Source: PALSA-612 sp963742925 (lineage in GTDB: Bacteria > Actinomycetota > Thermoleophilia > Gaiellales > Gaiellaceae). Taken from it: a stretch of DNA of 64,000 bases. Location: positions 1-64,000 of the forward strand of contig CAVUNV010000006.1 of the NCBI GenBank assembly GCA_963742925.1. Reading direction: 5' to 3'. The translations under genes were made by a program, and so were the position numbers. Under the pieces are notes generated by a model, which worked only from the letters and a program-made list of their open reading frames with translations, had not been told where the DNA came from and searched no databases. Below, in pieces: positions 48,340 through 56,582 of this stretch; positions within the stretch are counted from its first letter, which is position 1; each line of letters starts with the position of its first letter.

Positions 48340-49785
48340 CTACTTCAGGTGGCCGCCCTTCTTCAGAACGGCGATCCACTTGTCGTTCGCCTTCTTGCAG
48401 GCCGCGGCGGCGGTCGAGGAGCCGCTCAGCGCCGCCGAGAACTCCACCGCTGCGTCCGTGATCAGCTCGAACGTCTCCGGGATGTTCGCGATCTCGAGGA
48501 TCTTCGCCTTGGTGTTGGCCTGTCCGGCTGCCCGGAGGTAGGGGTACTTCCGGTTCAGCGTCGGACTGTTGAAGACCGAGTTACGGGTCGGGTCGGTCTG
48601 ATGGGCGCCCACCTCGTACAGCCCCCATTCCCGCGAGCAGAGATAGGTGAGGATCGTCCATGCCCCGTCCTTGTTCACGGCGTTCTTCGGGATTCCCATG
48701 CCCCAGCCGCCGCGGACGATCCGGCCCTGCAAGGCCGACGTGCTGCCGGGCGTCGTCGAGACGCCGACGAGCTTTGCGACCTTCGACGTCTTGGGGTTGT
48801 AGACCGGGCCGGCGATCGTCGACCACATCAGCATCATCGCGGTCTTGCCGGCGCTGAACGCGTTGGTCGAGAGGGTGAAGTCGTACGAGAGCACGCCGGG
48901 AGTCGAGGCCTTCACGCAGTCGACCATGTGCTGCAGCGCGGCGACGGCGGCCGGGCTCGTCAGGCGAGGGGTGAAGTTCTTCTGCTGCGGCGAGCCGCTC
49001 ATCAGCACGCCACCCATTCCGGCGAACCTCGAGTACCAGTCGACCAGGAACATCGACACGTCACCGGACTTCGCGATCATCGTGTTGCCGGCCATGCCGT
49101 TGCTGTTCAGCTTCTTCGCGGCCGCGAGGTAGTTGTTGAAGTTCGTCGGCACGGCGAGCCCGGCCTTCTTGAGCAGGTCCTTCCGGTAGAAGAGGATGAT
49201 CGGTCCGGCGTACAGGCCCGGGATCAGGTAGGGCGTGTTGCCGCCGAAGGTCTGCTTCTTGATGTTGTAGTTGCTCAGGTAGTCCAGTTCGCCTTGGGCG
49301 TAGTCGATCGGGTAGCCGTAACCCTTCGGCAGCTTCTTGATGTAGGGCGCAAGCGGCGTGAAGTAGCCGCCGCCGACGAAGGCCGAGACGGTGAAGCCGA
49401 GCACGGAGATGAGGTCGTACGTGCCCGTCGAGGCCTTGACGCTCGCGCTCAGCTTCTCGTTCAGCGGACCGACGGGAAGCGCCGTCATCTTCACGTCGAT
49501 CCCGAACTGCTTCTTCATGTACGCCATCTTGTCCTGGACGCCCAACTGCGCTCCCTCGGCAGGTACGAGCAAGTTGACGGTGCTGCCCGCGAGTCGGCGG
49601 GCCTGGTGCATATCCCCGGCGGTCGCCTTGCCGGCCGCCGCCAGCATGCCGCCGATGGCCGTTGCAGACAGTCCGAGCATGCCTGCGCGCTTGATGAACT
49701 CGTCCCGGGACGTCTGTCCCGACGCGAGCCCGTTGACGAGGCTCTCGGTTGGCTCGAGCTCGTCACGTGGCTTGATGTAGCTCAT
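48340..49785 (-). CDS. Extracellular sugar-binding protein of the ABC importer
   Basis: The protein has 481 residues. ATG 49785 follows AGGAGGGCACGA, a strong ribosome site. A Tat-like leader (SRDEFIKRAGMLGLSATAIG) is followed by a type 1 solute-binding fold: STVNLLVPAEGAQLGVQDKM, YDLISVLGFTVSAFVGGGYF, YLIPGLYAGPIILFYRKDLL (typical of carbohydrate-binding proteins), and GGWGMGIPKNAVNKDGAWTI. There is no lipobox, so it may be released or held by the uncut leader. Substrate is a sugar or polyol, not identifiable by eye. Confidence 0.9.
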   Translation of the reverse strand: MSYIKPRDELEPTESLVNGLASGQTSRDEFIKRAGMLGLSATAIGGMLAAAGKATAGDMHQARRLAGSTVNLLVPAEGAQLGVQDKMAYMKKQFGIDVKMTALPVGPLNEKLSASVKASTGTYDLISVLGFTVSAFVGGGYFTPLAPYIKKLPKGYGYPIDYAQGELDYLSNYNIKKQTFGGNTPYLIPGLYAGPIILFYRKDLLKKAGLAVPTNFNNYLAAAKKLNSNGMAGNTMIAKSGDVSMFLVDWYSRFAGMGGVLMSGSPQQKNFTPRLTSPAAVAALQHMVDCVKASTPGVLSYDFTLSTNAFSAGKTAMMLMWSTIAGPVYNPKTSKVAKLVGVSTTPGSTSALQGRIVRGGWGMGIPKNAVNKDGAWTILTYLCSREWGLYEVGAHQTDPTRNSVFNSPTLNRKYPYLRAAGQANTKAKILEIANIPETFELITDAAVEFSAALSGSSTAAAACKKANDKWIAVLKKGGHLK

Positions 49786-49872
49786 TCGTGCCCTCCTGTT
49801 TTCGAATCGCTTCTGGTCAGACATCCGGGCCTCAGAGGGCCGCTTGCCGTTCTCCTCGAGCGCCTCCTTTCC

Positions 49873-50757
49873 CTAGCTGATCGTTCCCGGGAAAAGCTCG
49901 AGGCCTCCGACTCCCTCGAGCGTCGTGCGGGAGATCGAACCGTGGTACTCGGCGTCGTCGCCGGAACCACCGCCGATGTCCGTCACCCACAGCTCCGAGC
50001 CGCGGAACTGCACGTTGCTGACGTAGTCTCCGAAGCCCTTCAACAGCCCTTTGTCGGTCCCGTCTGCGCCGATCACGCTGACGCCTCCCGTCAGGACCGT
50101 GGCGATGTAGAGGTCGCCGTTGGCGGCGGGCTTGAGACCGTCGGGAATCGCGTCCGGGTCATCCAGGATGCAGACGTCCTCGAGCTTGCCGGTGTCCACG
50201 TGATACCGCCGGACGGCACGGGTGAACGACTCGACCCAGACGACGTTGCCGTCAGCCTCGACGGTGATCCCGTTCGGGAAGGTCTGGCCGGCCTCTGCGA
50301 CGACGCGCCCCGTACCGTCGGGGTCGAGCGAGAAGATGTAGCCGGGCGGCGGCGGCGTCGTGCGGCTGAAACCGCCGGCCGGGTCGGTGAAGTAGAGCTT
50401 GCCGTCCGGGCCGAAGGCCAGGTCGTTCGGGGCGCTCAGCTTGATGCCCTCGATCTCGGTTGCGATCACCTCGACGTCCCCGTCGGTCGAGACACGCTGG
50501 ATCGACGGCGGCCGCTGGTCCTTCGCACGCCACTCCCGGTCGACGCCGCCGTTCTGCGTGACGAGCAGCGAGCCGTCGGCACAGACGAGCACGGAGTTCG
50601 CGCCCCCGCCGACGTAGGCGTACTCCTGCACGCCGTTCTCGGGCGTCCAGACCGAGACCCGGCTGCGCCAGATCTCGACGAAGACGAAGCGCCCGTCGTG
50701 GAGGAAGGCCGGGCCTTCCGCCGCCCCGAGCCCGCCTGCGAGCCTCTCGATCTCCAA
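49873..50757 (-). CDS. SMP-30/gluconolactonase-like lactonase
   Basis: The protein has 294 residues and a six-bladed propeller fold. It begins MEIERLAGGLGAAEGPAFLH; the Glu in AAEGPA is a metal ligand. Others are in IKLSAPNDLAFGPDGKLYFT (Asn-Asp) and FPNGITVEADGNVVWVESF. Enzymes of this family hydrolyse sugar-acid lactones. TTG 50757, preceded by GAGGAGG, was preferred; GTG 50775, which overlaps the SDR stop, is an alternative giving 6 extra residues. Its place after a dehydrogenase fits dehydrogenase-then-lactonase chemistry. Confidence 0.88.
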   Translation of the reverse strand: MEIERLAGGLGAAEGPAFLHDGRFVFVEIWRSRVSVWTPENGVQEYAYVGGGANSVLVCADGSLLVTQNGGVDREWRAKDQRPPSIQRVSTDGDVEVIATEIEGIKLSAPNDLAFGPDGKLYFTDPAGGFSRTTPPPPGYIFSLDPDGTGRVVAEAGQTFPNGITVEADGNVVWVESFTRAVRRYHVDTGKLEDVCILDDPDAIPDGLKPAANGDLYIATVLTGGVSVIGADGTDKGLLKGFGDYVSNVQFRGSELWVTDIGGGSGDDAEYHGSISRTTLEGVGGLELFPGTIS

Positions 50758-50771
50758 CGCACCCTCCTCTC

Positions 50772-51554
50772 TCACTGCACCAGGTAGCCGTCGTCGACAG
50801 CGAGCGTGTGCCCGGTGACCTTCGCGGCGCCGTCGCCGGCTAGGAAGATCGCCGCCGCCACCATGTCGCCCGGCTCGAGCAGCGCGCCCAGCATTCGGTG
50901 CTGGATGAAGTCCGTCGTGCTCGTCGAGCCGCTCGAGGCCAGCACCTTCTGGAGCAGGGGCGAGTCGACGAGTCCCGGCGCGATCGCGTTCACGCGCACC
51001 CGCCCGTACCACTCGAGCGCAAACGACTTCGTCGCCTGCACGACCCCGCCCTTGCTGCACAGGTAGGCGCTCGAGTGCGGGTAGGCGATGAACCCGCCGA
51101 TCGAGGCGATGTTGATGATGCTGCCCTTCCCCCGGGCAAGCATCTTCCGTCCGATCGCCTGGCTCATGAAGTAGGTGCCCTTCAGGTTCAGCGCCAGAAT
51201 TCGGTCGTAGGCCTCTTCGCTGAAGTCCTCGATCGGCGATCGATGCGCGGCCCCGGCGCTGTTCAAGAGGACGTCGACATGCCCGTGGCCGTCGACGACC
51301 GCGTTTGCAAACGCATCGACGTCAGCCACGGAGGTGACATCGACAAGTCGGTATTCCGCGGCACCGCCTGCGCTCTCGATCTCGCGCACGACATCCTTCC
51401 CCATTTCCTCGTTGATGTCCGCGACTACGACCGTCGCACCGGCCGCTGCGAACCCCTTTGCGAACGCCGCGCCGAGCCCTGACGCCCCTCCCGTGACAAC
51501 GGCGATGCGGCCGTCCAGCCCGAACAGCTTGCGCAGAAACTCCGACTCACTCAT
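50772..51554 (-). CDS. Short-chain dehydrogenase/reductase
   Basis: The protein has 260 residues. The cofactor loop is IAVVTGGASGLGAAFAKGFA, with ADINEE after strand 2 suggesting NAD preference. The active site shows NSAGAAHRSP, SIINIASIGGFIAYPHSSAY and LCSKGGVVQATKSFALEW (Ser, Tyr, Lys). It resembles sugar and polyol dehydrogenases of the classical SDR type. It overlaps both the IclR gene (ATGA) and, optionally, the lactonase gene, so translation is coupled along the cluster. Confidence 0.92.
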   Translation of the reverse strand: MSESEFLRKLFGLDGRIAVVTGGASGLGAAFAKGFAAAGATVVVADINEEMGKDVVREIESAGGAAEYRLVDVTSVADVDAFANAVVDGHGHVDVLLNSAGAAHRSPIEDFSEEAYDRILALNLKGTYFMSQAIGRKMLARGKGSIINIASIGGFIAYPHSSAYLCSKGGVVQATKSFALEWYGRVRVNAIAPGLVDSPLLQKVLASSGSTSTTDFIQHRMLGALLEPGDMVAAAIFLAGDGAAKVTGHTLAVDDGYLVQ

Positions 51555-52396
51555 CGGCCCTTCGACACCTCCCCTCTCTCCGGCACGTAGCCGAAGGCAC
51601 GACTCGCCTCCTGCGAGGCCGAGCGTGCCAGTTCCATGTAGTGCTCTCGATCGCGCCTGAGCACCGCCGGCACGAGGTTGACGGCGAGCGCGGCGCGTAC
51701 CTTGCCGCGGTGGTCGAAGATGGGTGCGCCGACGGTGGCGACGCCGACGACGACATCCTCGTCACTGAACGAGACGCGCGTTCGACGGATCTCCTCCAGG
51801 ATCGCCCTCACCTCCGACTCGCTCCCGGGCGAGTTGGGCGTCCAGATGTCGATTTCCACCGAGGCGAAGTACTCGTCCCAGAAGGATCTCTCCTCGAAGG
51901 CGAGCAAGGCACGCGGCGACGCGCCGACGTGCAGGGGCAGCGTCTCGCCGAGCTTGATCGCAAGCGAGTGTGCCCGCTCGCCCTGCAACCGCTCGATGAA
52001 GACAGCCTGACGGCCGCTCCGGACACAGAGGTGCACGGTCTCCTTCGTCTCCTCGCGGAGCCGTTCGAGCACCGGCATGACGACCCGCCGCTCGTCGAAG
52101 CGGGCCAGCACCGAGCCGCCGAGCCGGACGAGCCCGATCCCGGGGCGGAACAACCCTCGCTGCGAGCCAGGCTCGACGAACCCGAGCTGCTGCAGGGTCC
52201 TGAGCATCCGGTACACGGAGCTCCGGGGCTCCCCGACGAGCTCGGCCAGCGTCGCCGCGTTCGCCTCACCTTCCTCGACGAGCGCGTCGATCAGCGCGAA
52301 CGACTTGATGACCGACTGCAGAGCGCGACCGTCGGACGCTCCCGGAGCGCCGACCGGTGCCGGTGCCTGTACCACCTCGACGGTGGCGCGACTCAT
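51551..52396 (-). CDS. IclR-family transcriptional regulator
   Basis: The protein has 281 residues. The winged helix covers SVIKSFALIDALVEEGEANA and ELVGEPRSSVYRMLRTLQQL. The effector domain runs through HLCVRSGRQAVFIERLQGER, SLAIKLGETLPLHVGASPRA, and SFSDEDVVVGVATVGAPIFD. IclR regulators respond to small metabolites of the pathway they control. It overlaps E1 beta upstream and the SDR downstream by 4 bases each. A short palindrome at 54656 is a candidate site. Confidence 0.92.
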   Translation of the reverse strand: MSRATVEVVQAPAPVGAPGASDGRALQSVIKSFALIDALVEEGEANAATLAELVGEPRSSVYRMLRTLQQLGFVEPGSQRGLFRPGIGLVRLGGSVLARFDERRVVMPVLERLREETKETVHLCVRSGRQAVFIERLQGERAHSLAIKLGETLPLHVGASPRALLAFEERSFWDEYFASVEIDIWTPNSPGSESEVRAILEEIRRTRVSFSDEDVVVGVATVGAPIFDHRGKVRAALAVNLVPAVLRRDREHYMELARSASQEASRAFGYVPERGEVSKGR

Positions 52397-53367
52397 GCGA
52401 CCGGCACCCGTCCGAGCACCTGGTTGATCGCCTCGACGACGTCTTCGACCTGTGGCAGCACGGCGCGCTCGAGCGGGGCTGCGTAGGGCATCGGCGTGTC
52501 CTTGGCCGTTACGCGGACGGGCGCGGATTTGAGCGAGTCGAAATCGGCTTCCGTCACGCGGGCGACGAGCTCGCTGGCCATGCTTCCCGCCCGCGCCGCC
52601 TCGGTGACGGCGACGAGCCGGCCCGTCTTGCGAACCGAGGCGACGACCGTGTCGATATCGAGCGGCTTCAGTGTCCGCAGGTCCACGACCTCGACGCTGA
52701 TCCCCTCCCGTGCGAGCTGCCGGGCGGCCTGCAGCCCGAGATGGACACCCTGCGCGTAGGCGGCGACCGTGACGTCGGACCCTTCCTGCTTGACGTCCGC
52801 GACGCCGATCGGGACCGTGTACTCCTCCTCGGGGACGGGACCTCGACGGCTGTAGAGCAGTCGCTTCTCCAGGAACACGACCGGGTTGTCGTCGCGGATC
52901 GCCGACTTGAGGAGGCCCTTGGCGTCGTACGGCGTCGAGGGCATGATCACGACCAGGCCCGGCGCGTGCACGAACCACGCCTCCAGCGTCTGCGAGTGCT
53001 GGGCCGCCATGCCGATGCCGCTCGACACCGCCCCGCGCAGGACGAACGGCACGGTGACGCGCCCGCCCGACATGTACCGCCACTTGCCGGCGTGGTTGAC
53101 GACCTGGTCCATGACCAGCGAGACGAAGTCGGCGATCTGCAGCTCGACGACGGGCCGGCACCCGACGAGCGCCGCACCGACGCCGGCGCCGGCCTGCGCC
53201 GCCTCCGAGATCGGCGCGTCGATGACGCGCTGCGATCCGAAACGGTCGAGCAGGCCCGAGGTGACCTGGAACAGCCCCCCGATCGCGGCGATGTCCTCGC
53301 CGATCACGAACACGGTCGGGTCGCGCTCCATCTCCTCGTGCAGCGCCTCGTTCAGCGCCTCCGACAT
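52393..53367 (-). CDS. 2-oxoacid dehydrogenase E1 component, beta subunit
   Basis: The protein has 324 residues. The thiamine-pyrophosphate region contains FVIGEDIAAIGGLFQVTSGL (conserved Glu), followed by RVIDAPISEAAQAGAGVGAA and PVVELQIADFVSLVMDQVVN, and the C-terminal domain has ISVEVVDLRTLKPLDIDTVV. This is the beta half of the branched-chain/acetoin-type E1 heterotetramer. Upstream, the in-frame residues REIT before the start ATG are typical of the family's N-terminus, so the true start may lie a few codons earlier with one base missing near 53375. Confidence 0.93.
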   Translation of the reverse strand: MSEALNEALHEEMERDPTVFVIGEDIAAIGGLFQVTSGLLDRFGSQRVIDAPISEAAQAGAGVGAALVGCRPVVELQIADFVSLVMDQVVNHAGKWRYMSGGRVTVPFVLRGAVSSGIGMAAQHSQTLEAWFVHAPGLVVIMPSTPYDAKGLLKSAIRDDNPVVFLEKRLLYSRRGPVPEEEYTVPIGVADVKQEGSDVTVAAYAQGVHLGLQAARQLAREGISVEVVDLRTLKPLDIDTVVASVRKTGRLVAVTEAARAGSMASELVARVTEADFDSLKSAPVRVTAKDTPMPYAAPLERAVLPQVEDVVEAINQVLGRVPVA

Positions 53368-53389
53368 GGTGATCTCACGCTCGCGTCGC

Positions 53390-54397
53390 TCACGCGAGCC
53401 TCCCGGGCGTGAGCCAGTCCGCCGGCGCGTACACGTCCTCGAGCGCCGCCTCCGGCTCGGGGCGCGGCGAGGCCAGCGCGAACTCGACCGCCTCCTCGAC
53501 GTCCCGTCGTGCGTGCTCCTCGATCTCCTCGAGACGGGCGGGCTCGACCCCGGCCTCCTCGCTCAGGTAGCGCGAGAAGCGGAGGATCGGGTCGCGAGCC
53601 CGCCACGCGTCGAGCTCCTGGGGAGGGCGGAGATCGGTCTTGGTCGCAGCCGAGTGCGGCGTCACCCGGTAGCTCTTGGCCTCGATCAGCGTCGGGCCGT
53701 CGCCGGCGCGGGCCCGGGTGACGGCCTCGGCCGTCACCTCGCGCACGGCGAGCACGTCGTTGCCGTCCACTACCACGCCGGGAAAGCCGTACCCCGCCGC
53801 GCGGACGGCGATGTCCTCGATCCTGGTCGACTCCGCGACGGGCGTCGAGATCGCCCACTCGTTGTTCTCGCAGACGAAGACGACGGGGGCGGAGAGGACG
53901 GCGCCGAGGTTGCAGGCCTCGTGCAGCACACCCTGATTCGAGGCCCCATCCCCGAAGAAACAGACCACGACACTGTCGCGCCCCTGCAGCCTGAGTCCGT
54001 AACCGGCGCCGACTGCCATCGGTGACGAGGCCGCGACGATCGCGTCGGCGCCGAGCATGCCCTTGTCCATCGCGGTGATGTGCATGCTGCCCCCGCGCCC
54101 GCGGCAGTAGCCGTCTTCGCGGCCGATGATCTCGGCCATCATCAGCTTCAGGTCGAGCCCCTTGGCGACGCAGTGCCCGTGCCCACGGTGGGTGCTCGTG
54201 ATGTAGTCGTCGGGGCCGAGGGCGGCGCAGACGCCGACGGCGATCGCCTCCATGCCGATGTAGGGGTGAACGGAGCCGCGGATGAGCTTCTCCTCGAACA
54301 GCTCCATTGCGCGGATCTCAAATGCCCGGATCCGCCACATCCGGAGCAGGAGCTCCTCGAGGGTCACCGCGTTCGCAGTTTCGACGGGCGCCGCCAT
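53390..54397 (-). CDS. 2-oxoacid dehydrogenase E1 component, alpha subunit
   Basis: The protein has 335 residues. The thiamine-diphosphate motif is CFFGDGASNQGVLHEACNLG followed by VVFVCENNEWAISTP. The substrate and phosphorylation-loop regions are SVHPYIGMEAIAVGVCAALG, STHRGHGHCVAKGLDLKLMM and GRGGSMHITAMDKGMLGADA. This matches the acetoin/pyruvate-type alpha subunit. The start directly abuts the lipoyl-protein stop. With E1 beta it decarboxylates a 2-oxoacid and loads an acyl group on a lipoyl arm. Confidence 0.94.
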   Translation of the reverse strand: MAAPVETANAVTLEELLLRMWRIRAFEIRAMELFEEKLIRGSVHPYIGMEAIAVGVCAALGPDDYITSTHRGHGHCVAKGLDLKLMMAEIIGREDGYCRGRGGSMHITAMDKGMLGADAIVAASSPMAVGAGYGLRLQGRDSVVVCFFGDGASNQGVLHEACNLGAVLSAPVVFVCENNEWAISTPVAESTRIEDIAVRAAGYGFPGVVVDGNDVLAVREVTAEAVTRARAGDGPTLIEAKSYRVTPHSAATKTDLRPPQELDAWRARDPILRFSRYLSEEAGVEPARLEEIEEHARRDVEEAVEFALASPRPEPEAALEDVYAPADWLTPGRLA

Positions 54398-54637
54398 TCA
54401 GCTCCCCGCGATCACAGCCAACGTGTCGCCGACCTTGATCTCGTCGCCCTCCACCGCGACGATCGACTCGAGGACTCCGGAGACGGGCGACTCGATCTCG
54501 TGGTTTGCCTTCTCGGCCTCGATCTCGACGAGCGGCTCTCCGGCCGTCACCGCGTCTCCCTCGCTCCTGAGCCAGCGCATGATCGTTCCGTACTCCATCT
54601 CCGGGACAATCTGCTCCAGCTTCAGTTCGTGTGCCAT
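54398..54637 (-). CDS. Stand-alone lipoyl-domain protein
   Basis: The protein has 79 residues, only one biotinyl/lipoyl domain: VPEMEYGTIMRWLRSEGDAV, then LVEIEAEKANHEIESPVSGV with the modified lysine in EAEKAN, ending GDTLAVIAGS. E2 acyltransferases carry such a domain at the N-terminus, but here there is no peripheral-subunit-binding or catalytic domain. The stop lies next to the E1 alpha start. It must serve an E2 or other acceptor encoded elsewhere, or act as a free swinging-arm carrier. Confidence 0.9.
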   Translation of the reverse strand: MAHELKLEQIVPEMEYGTIMRWLRSEGDAVTAGEPLVEIEAEKANHEIESPVSGVLESIVAVEGDEIKVGDTLAVIAGS

Positions 54638-54655
54638 CAGCCTCTTATCACTATG

Positions 54656-54670
54656 CGGACATCAAGTCCG
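54656..54670. promoter_or_regulatory. Candidate IclR operator before the lipoyl-E1 operon
   Basis: CGGAC-ATCAA-GTCCG is a perfect 5-base inverted repeat, 18 bases before the lipoyl gene start, in the only gap (55 bases) of this part of the cluster. On the minus strand it overlaps TTGATG, a -35-like box, with an AT-rich TAGTGATAAG downstream. The position suits control of the lipoyl-E1-onward transcript by the IclR regulator of the cluster. Confidence 0.4.
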
Positions 54671-54692
54671 TCTGTCGGTCAGCCGAGCGACA

Positions 54693-55214
54693 CTACTCCA
54701 CCACTCGAGCGTTTGCAACGCCACTGCCATCCAGCCGGTCGCGCACCCACGGGACGAGCCCACCGGCCGCGAACATCTCGCGCATGAACGCCGGCACGGG
54801 GCTCATCGGGAAGGGCCGGCCGTCGACGGCCAGCTCGCCCTGCTCCAGGTCGAGCCGGACGATCGATCCGGGGGAGGCGGCGTCGACGGCCTCGGGCGAC
54901 ATCACGGCCGGCAGCCCGAGGTTGATGCAATTGCGGTAGAAGATCCGCGCGAAGCTCTCGCCGACCAGGAAGCGGATGCCCGACGCGGCCATCGCCTGGG
55001 GCACGTGCTCGCGCGACGAGCCGGTGCCGAAGTTCGAGCCGACGACGAGCGCCGTGTCGCCGCCGAGCTGATCGCGCAGGGACGGATCGAGGCCCTCGAA
55101 CAGGTACTGCGTCATCTGGCCGACGTCCGTGATGTTGAGATACGCGCCCGGAAAGAGCACGTCGGTATCGACGTCGTCCTGTTGAATCACGATTGCCCGG
55201 CCCTCGAGGCTCAC
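54693..55214 (-). CDS. leuD: 3-isopropylmalate dehydratase small subunit family (LeuD-like)
   Basis: The protein has 173 residues: IVIQQDDVDTDVLFPGAYLN, VVGSNFGTGSSREHVPQAMA (the swivelling-domain signature), and ESFARIFYRNCINLGLPAVM. It overlaps leuC by 4 bases (GTGA), so the two form the heterodimeric dehydratase of the aconitase superfamily. No leuA or leuB lies in the window and the next genes are catabolic, so it may act on another hydroxy-diacid. Confidence 0.9.
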   Translation of the reverse strand: MSLEGRAIVIQQDDVDTDVLFPGAYLNITDVGQMTQYLFEGLDPSLRDQLGGDTALVVGSNFGTGSSREHVPQAMAASGIRFLVGESFARIFYRNCINLGLPAVMSPEAVDAASPGSIVRLDLEQGELAVDGRPFPMSPVPAFMREMFAAGGLVPWVRDRLDGSGVANARVVE

Positions 55215-56479
55215 GCCGCCCCCAGGAGCTCGGCCGGGTCGACGATCTCCCCCGCGACCGCCGCGGCGGCAGCGACCCACGCGTTGGCGAGGTGGACGCC
55301 GGCCTCGCTCGAGCCCATCCGGCCCCGGAAGTTCCGGTTCGTCGTCGTGACCGCGTTCTCGCCGGGAGCCAGGACGCCGCCGCTGCCGCCGAAGCACGCA
55401 CCGCAGGTCGGGGTCGAGACCATCGCGCCGGCCTCGACGAACAGATCGAGCAAGCCCTCGGCGAGCGCCTCCCGGTAGACGCGTTGCGAGGCGGGGACGA
55501 TGATCGCGCGCACCCGCGGGTGCACCCGACGTCCGCGGAGGAGCTCGGCGGCCTGGCGGAGATCGGTCATCGTCCCGTTCGAGCAGTTACCGATGTAGAC
55601 CTGGTCGACCTTGCGGCCTGTCGCCTGGTCGAGCGGGACGACGTTGCCGGGCGAGTGCGGCAGGGCGACGAGCGGCGGCAGCGTGTCGAGGTCGATCCGC
55701 ACGCTCTGCGCGAACTCCGCGCCCGGGTCGGACCGCTCCGCCGTCCACGGCCGCTCGGTCCGCCCCTCGAGGTACGCGGCGACCGTGTCGTCGGCGGGGA
55801 AGAATCCCGTCTCGGAGCCGGCCTCGACGGCCATGTTCGCCACGGCGAGCCGCTCGTCGATCGAGAGCGCCTCCGCCCCGTTGCCGACGAACTCGAGCGC
55901 CATGTTCGTCCCACCGGCGACGCCGATCTCGGCGATCACCGCCAGGATCAGGTCCTTGCCGGTGACGAACCGGCCCTTCTCGCCCGTGAACTCGACGAGG
56001 ATCGTTCCCGGCACGGCCTGCCAGAACGTCCCGGCGGCGAGACACGCGGCGATGTCGGTGGAGCCGAGCCCGGTCCCGAACGCCCCCAGCGCGCCGTAGG
56101 TGCAGGTGTGCGAGTCGCCGCCGGCGATCACGGAGCCCGGCACGACCCAGCCCTCCTCGACCAGCACCGTGTGCTCGATGCCGCCGCGGCCCTGCTCGTA
56201 GTAGGCGACACCCTGAGCGGCCGACCAGTCGCGGAGGATCTTCTGCAGCTCCGCCGAGCGCGTGTCCTTGGCCGGAATGAAGTGGTCCGGCACGACCACG
56301 ACCTTGTCCGGGTCGAACACCTTCGTCGCGCCCATCTTCTCCATGGCCCGGAACGCCATCGGGCCGGAGATGTCGTTCGTCATCACGACGTCGCAGCGGA
56401 CCATGACGATGTCGCCGGGCGCGACCTCGTCCTCGTCGGCATGGGCGAGCAGGATCTTCTCGGCGAGGGTGTGCGGCAC
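55211..56479 (-). CDS. leuC: 3-isopropylmalate dehydratase large subunit family (LeuC-like)
   Basis: The protein has 422 residues. Iron-sulfur ligand cysteines are in YIGNCSNGTMTD and VSTPTCGACFGG, and the substrate-site segments are VIAGGDSHTCTYGALGAFGT and GMGSSEAGVHLANAW-like ends (GRMGSSEAGVHLANAW). The length matches the shorter archaeal/actinobacterial HacA/LeuC2 type (about 420) rather than the 470-residue LeuC. That group includes homoaconitase and dimethylmalate dehydratase, so the name LeuC is provisional. Confidence 0.9.
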   Translation of the reverse strand: MPHTLAEKILLAHADEDEVAPGDIVMVRCDVVMTNDISGPMAFRAMEKMGATKVFDPDKVVVVPDHFIPAKDTRSAELQKILRDWSAAQGVAYYEQGRGGIEHTVLVEEGWVVPGSVIAGGDSHTCTYGALGAFGTGLGSTDIAACLAAGTFWQAVPGTILVEFTGEKGRFVTGKDLILAVIAEIGVAGGTNMALEFVGNGAEALSIDERLAVANMAVEAGSETGFFPADDTVAAYLEGRTERPWTAERSDPGAEFAQSVRIDLDTLPPLVALPHSPGNVVPLDQATGRKVDQVYIGNCSNGTMTDLRQAAELLRGRRVHPRVRAIIVPASQRVYREALAEGLLDLFVEAGAMVSTPTCGACFGGSGGVLAPGENAVTTTNRNFRGRMGSSEAGVHLANAWVAAAAAVAGEIVDPAELLGAA

Positions 56480-56529
56480 GACCTCGACGCTACTACCGCC
56501 GTAGTGGCGGCGTCAACGCGCCAGAGGGT

Positions 56530-56573
56530 GATGCCACGAGATCGCGCAGCCGAGCGCGCGAGATCGTGGCATC
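56530..56573 (-). terminator. Long hairpin downstream of the GH123-like gene
   Basis: GATGCCACGAGATCGCGC and GCGCGAGATCGTGGCATC form an 18-base stem with two mismatches and an 8-base loop. It lies 10 bases after the stop of the gene at 56583-58313 and before leuC. There is no T tract, common in high-GC genomes. Confidence 0.5.
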
Positions 56574-56582
56574 AACCATCTA

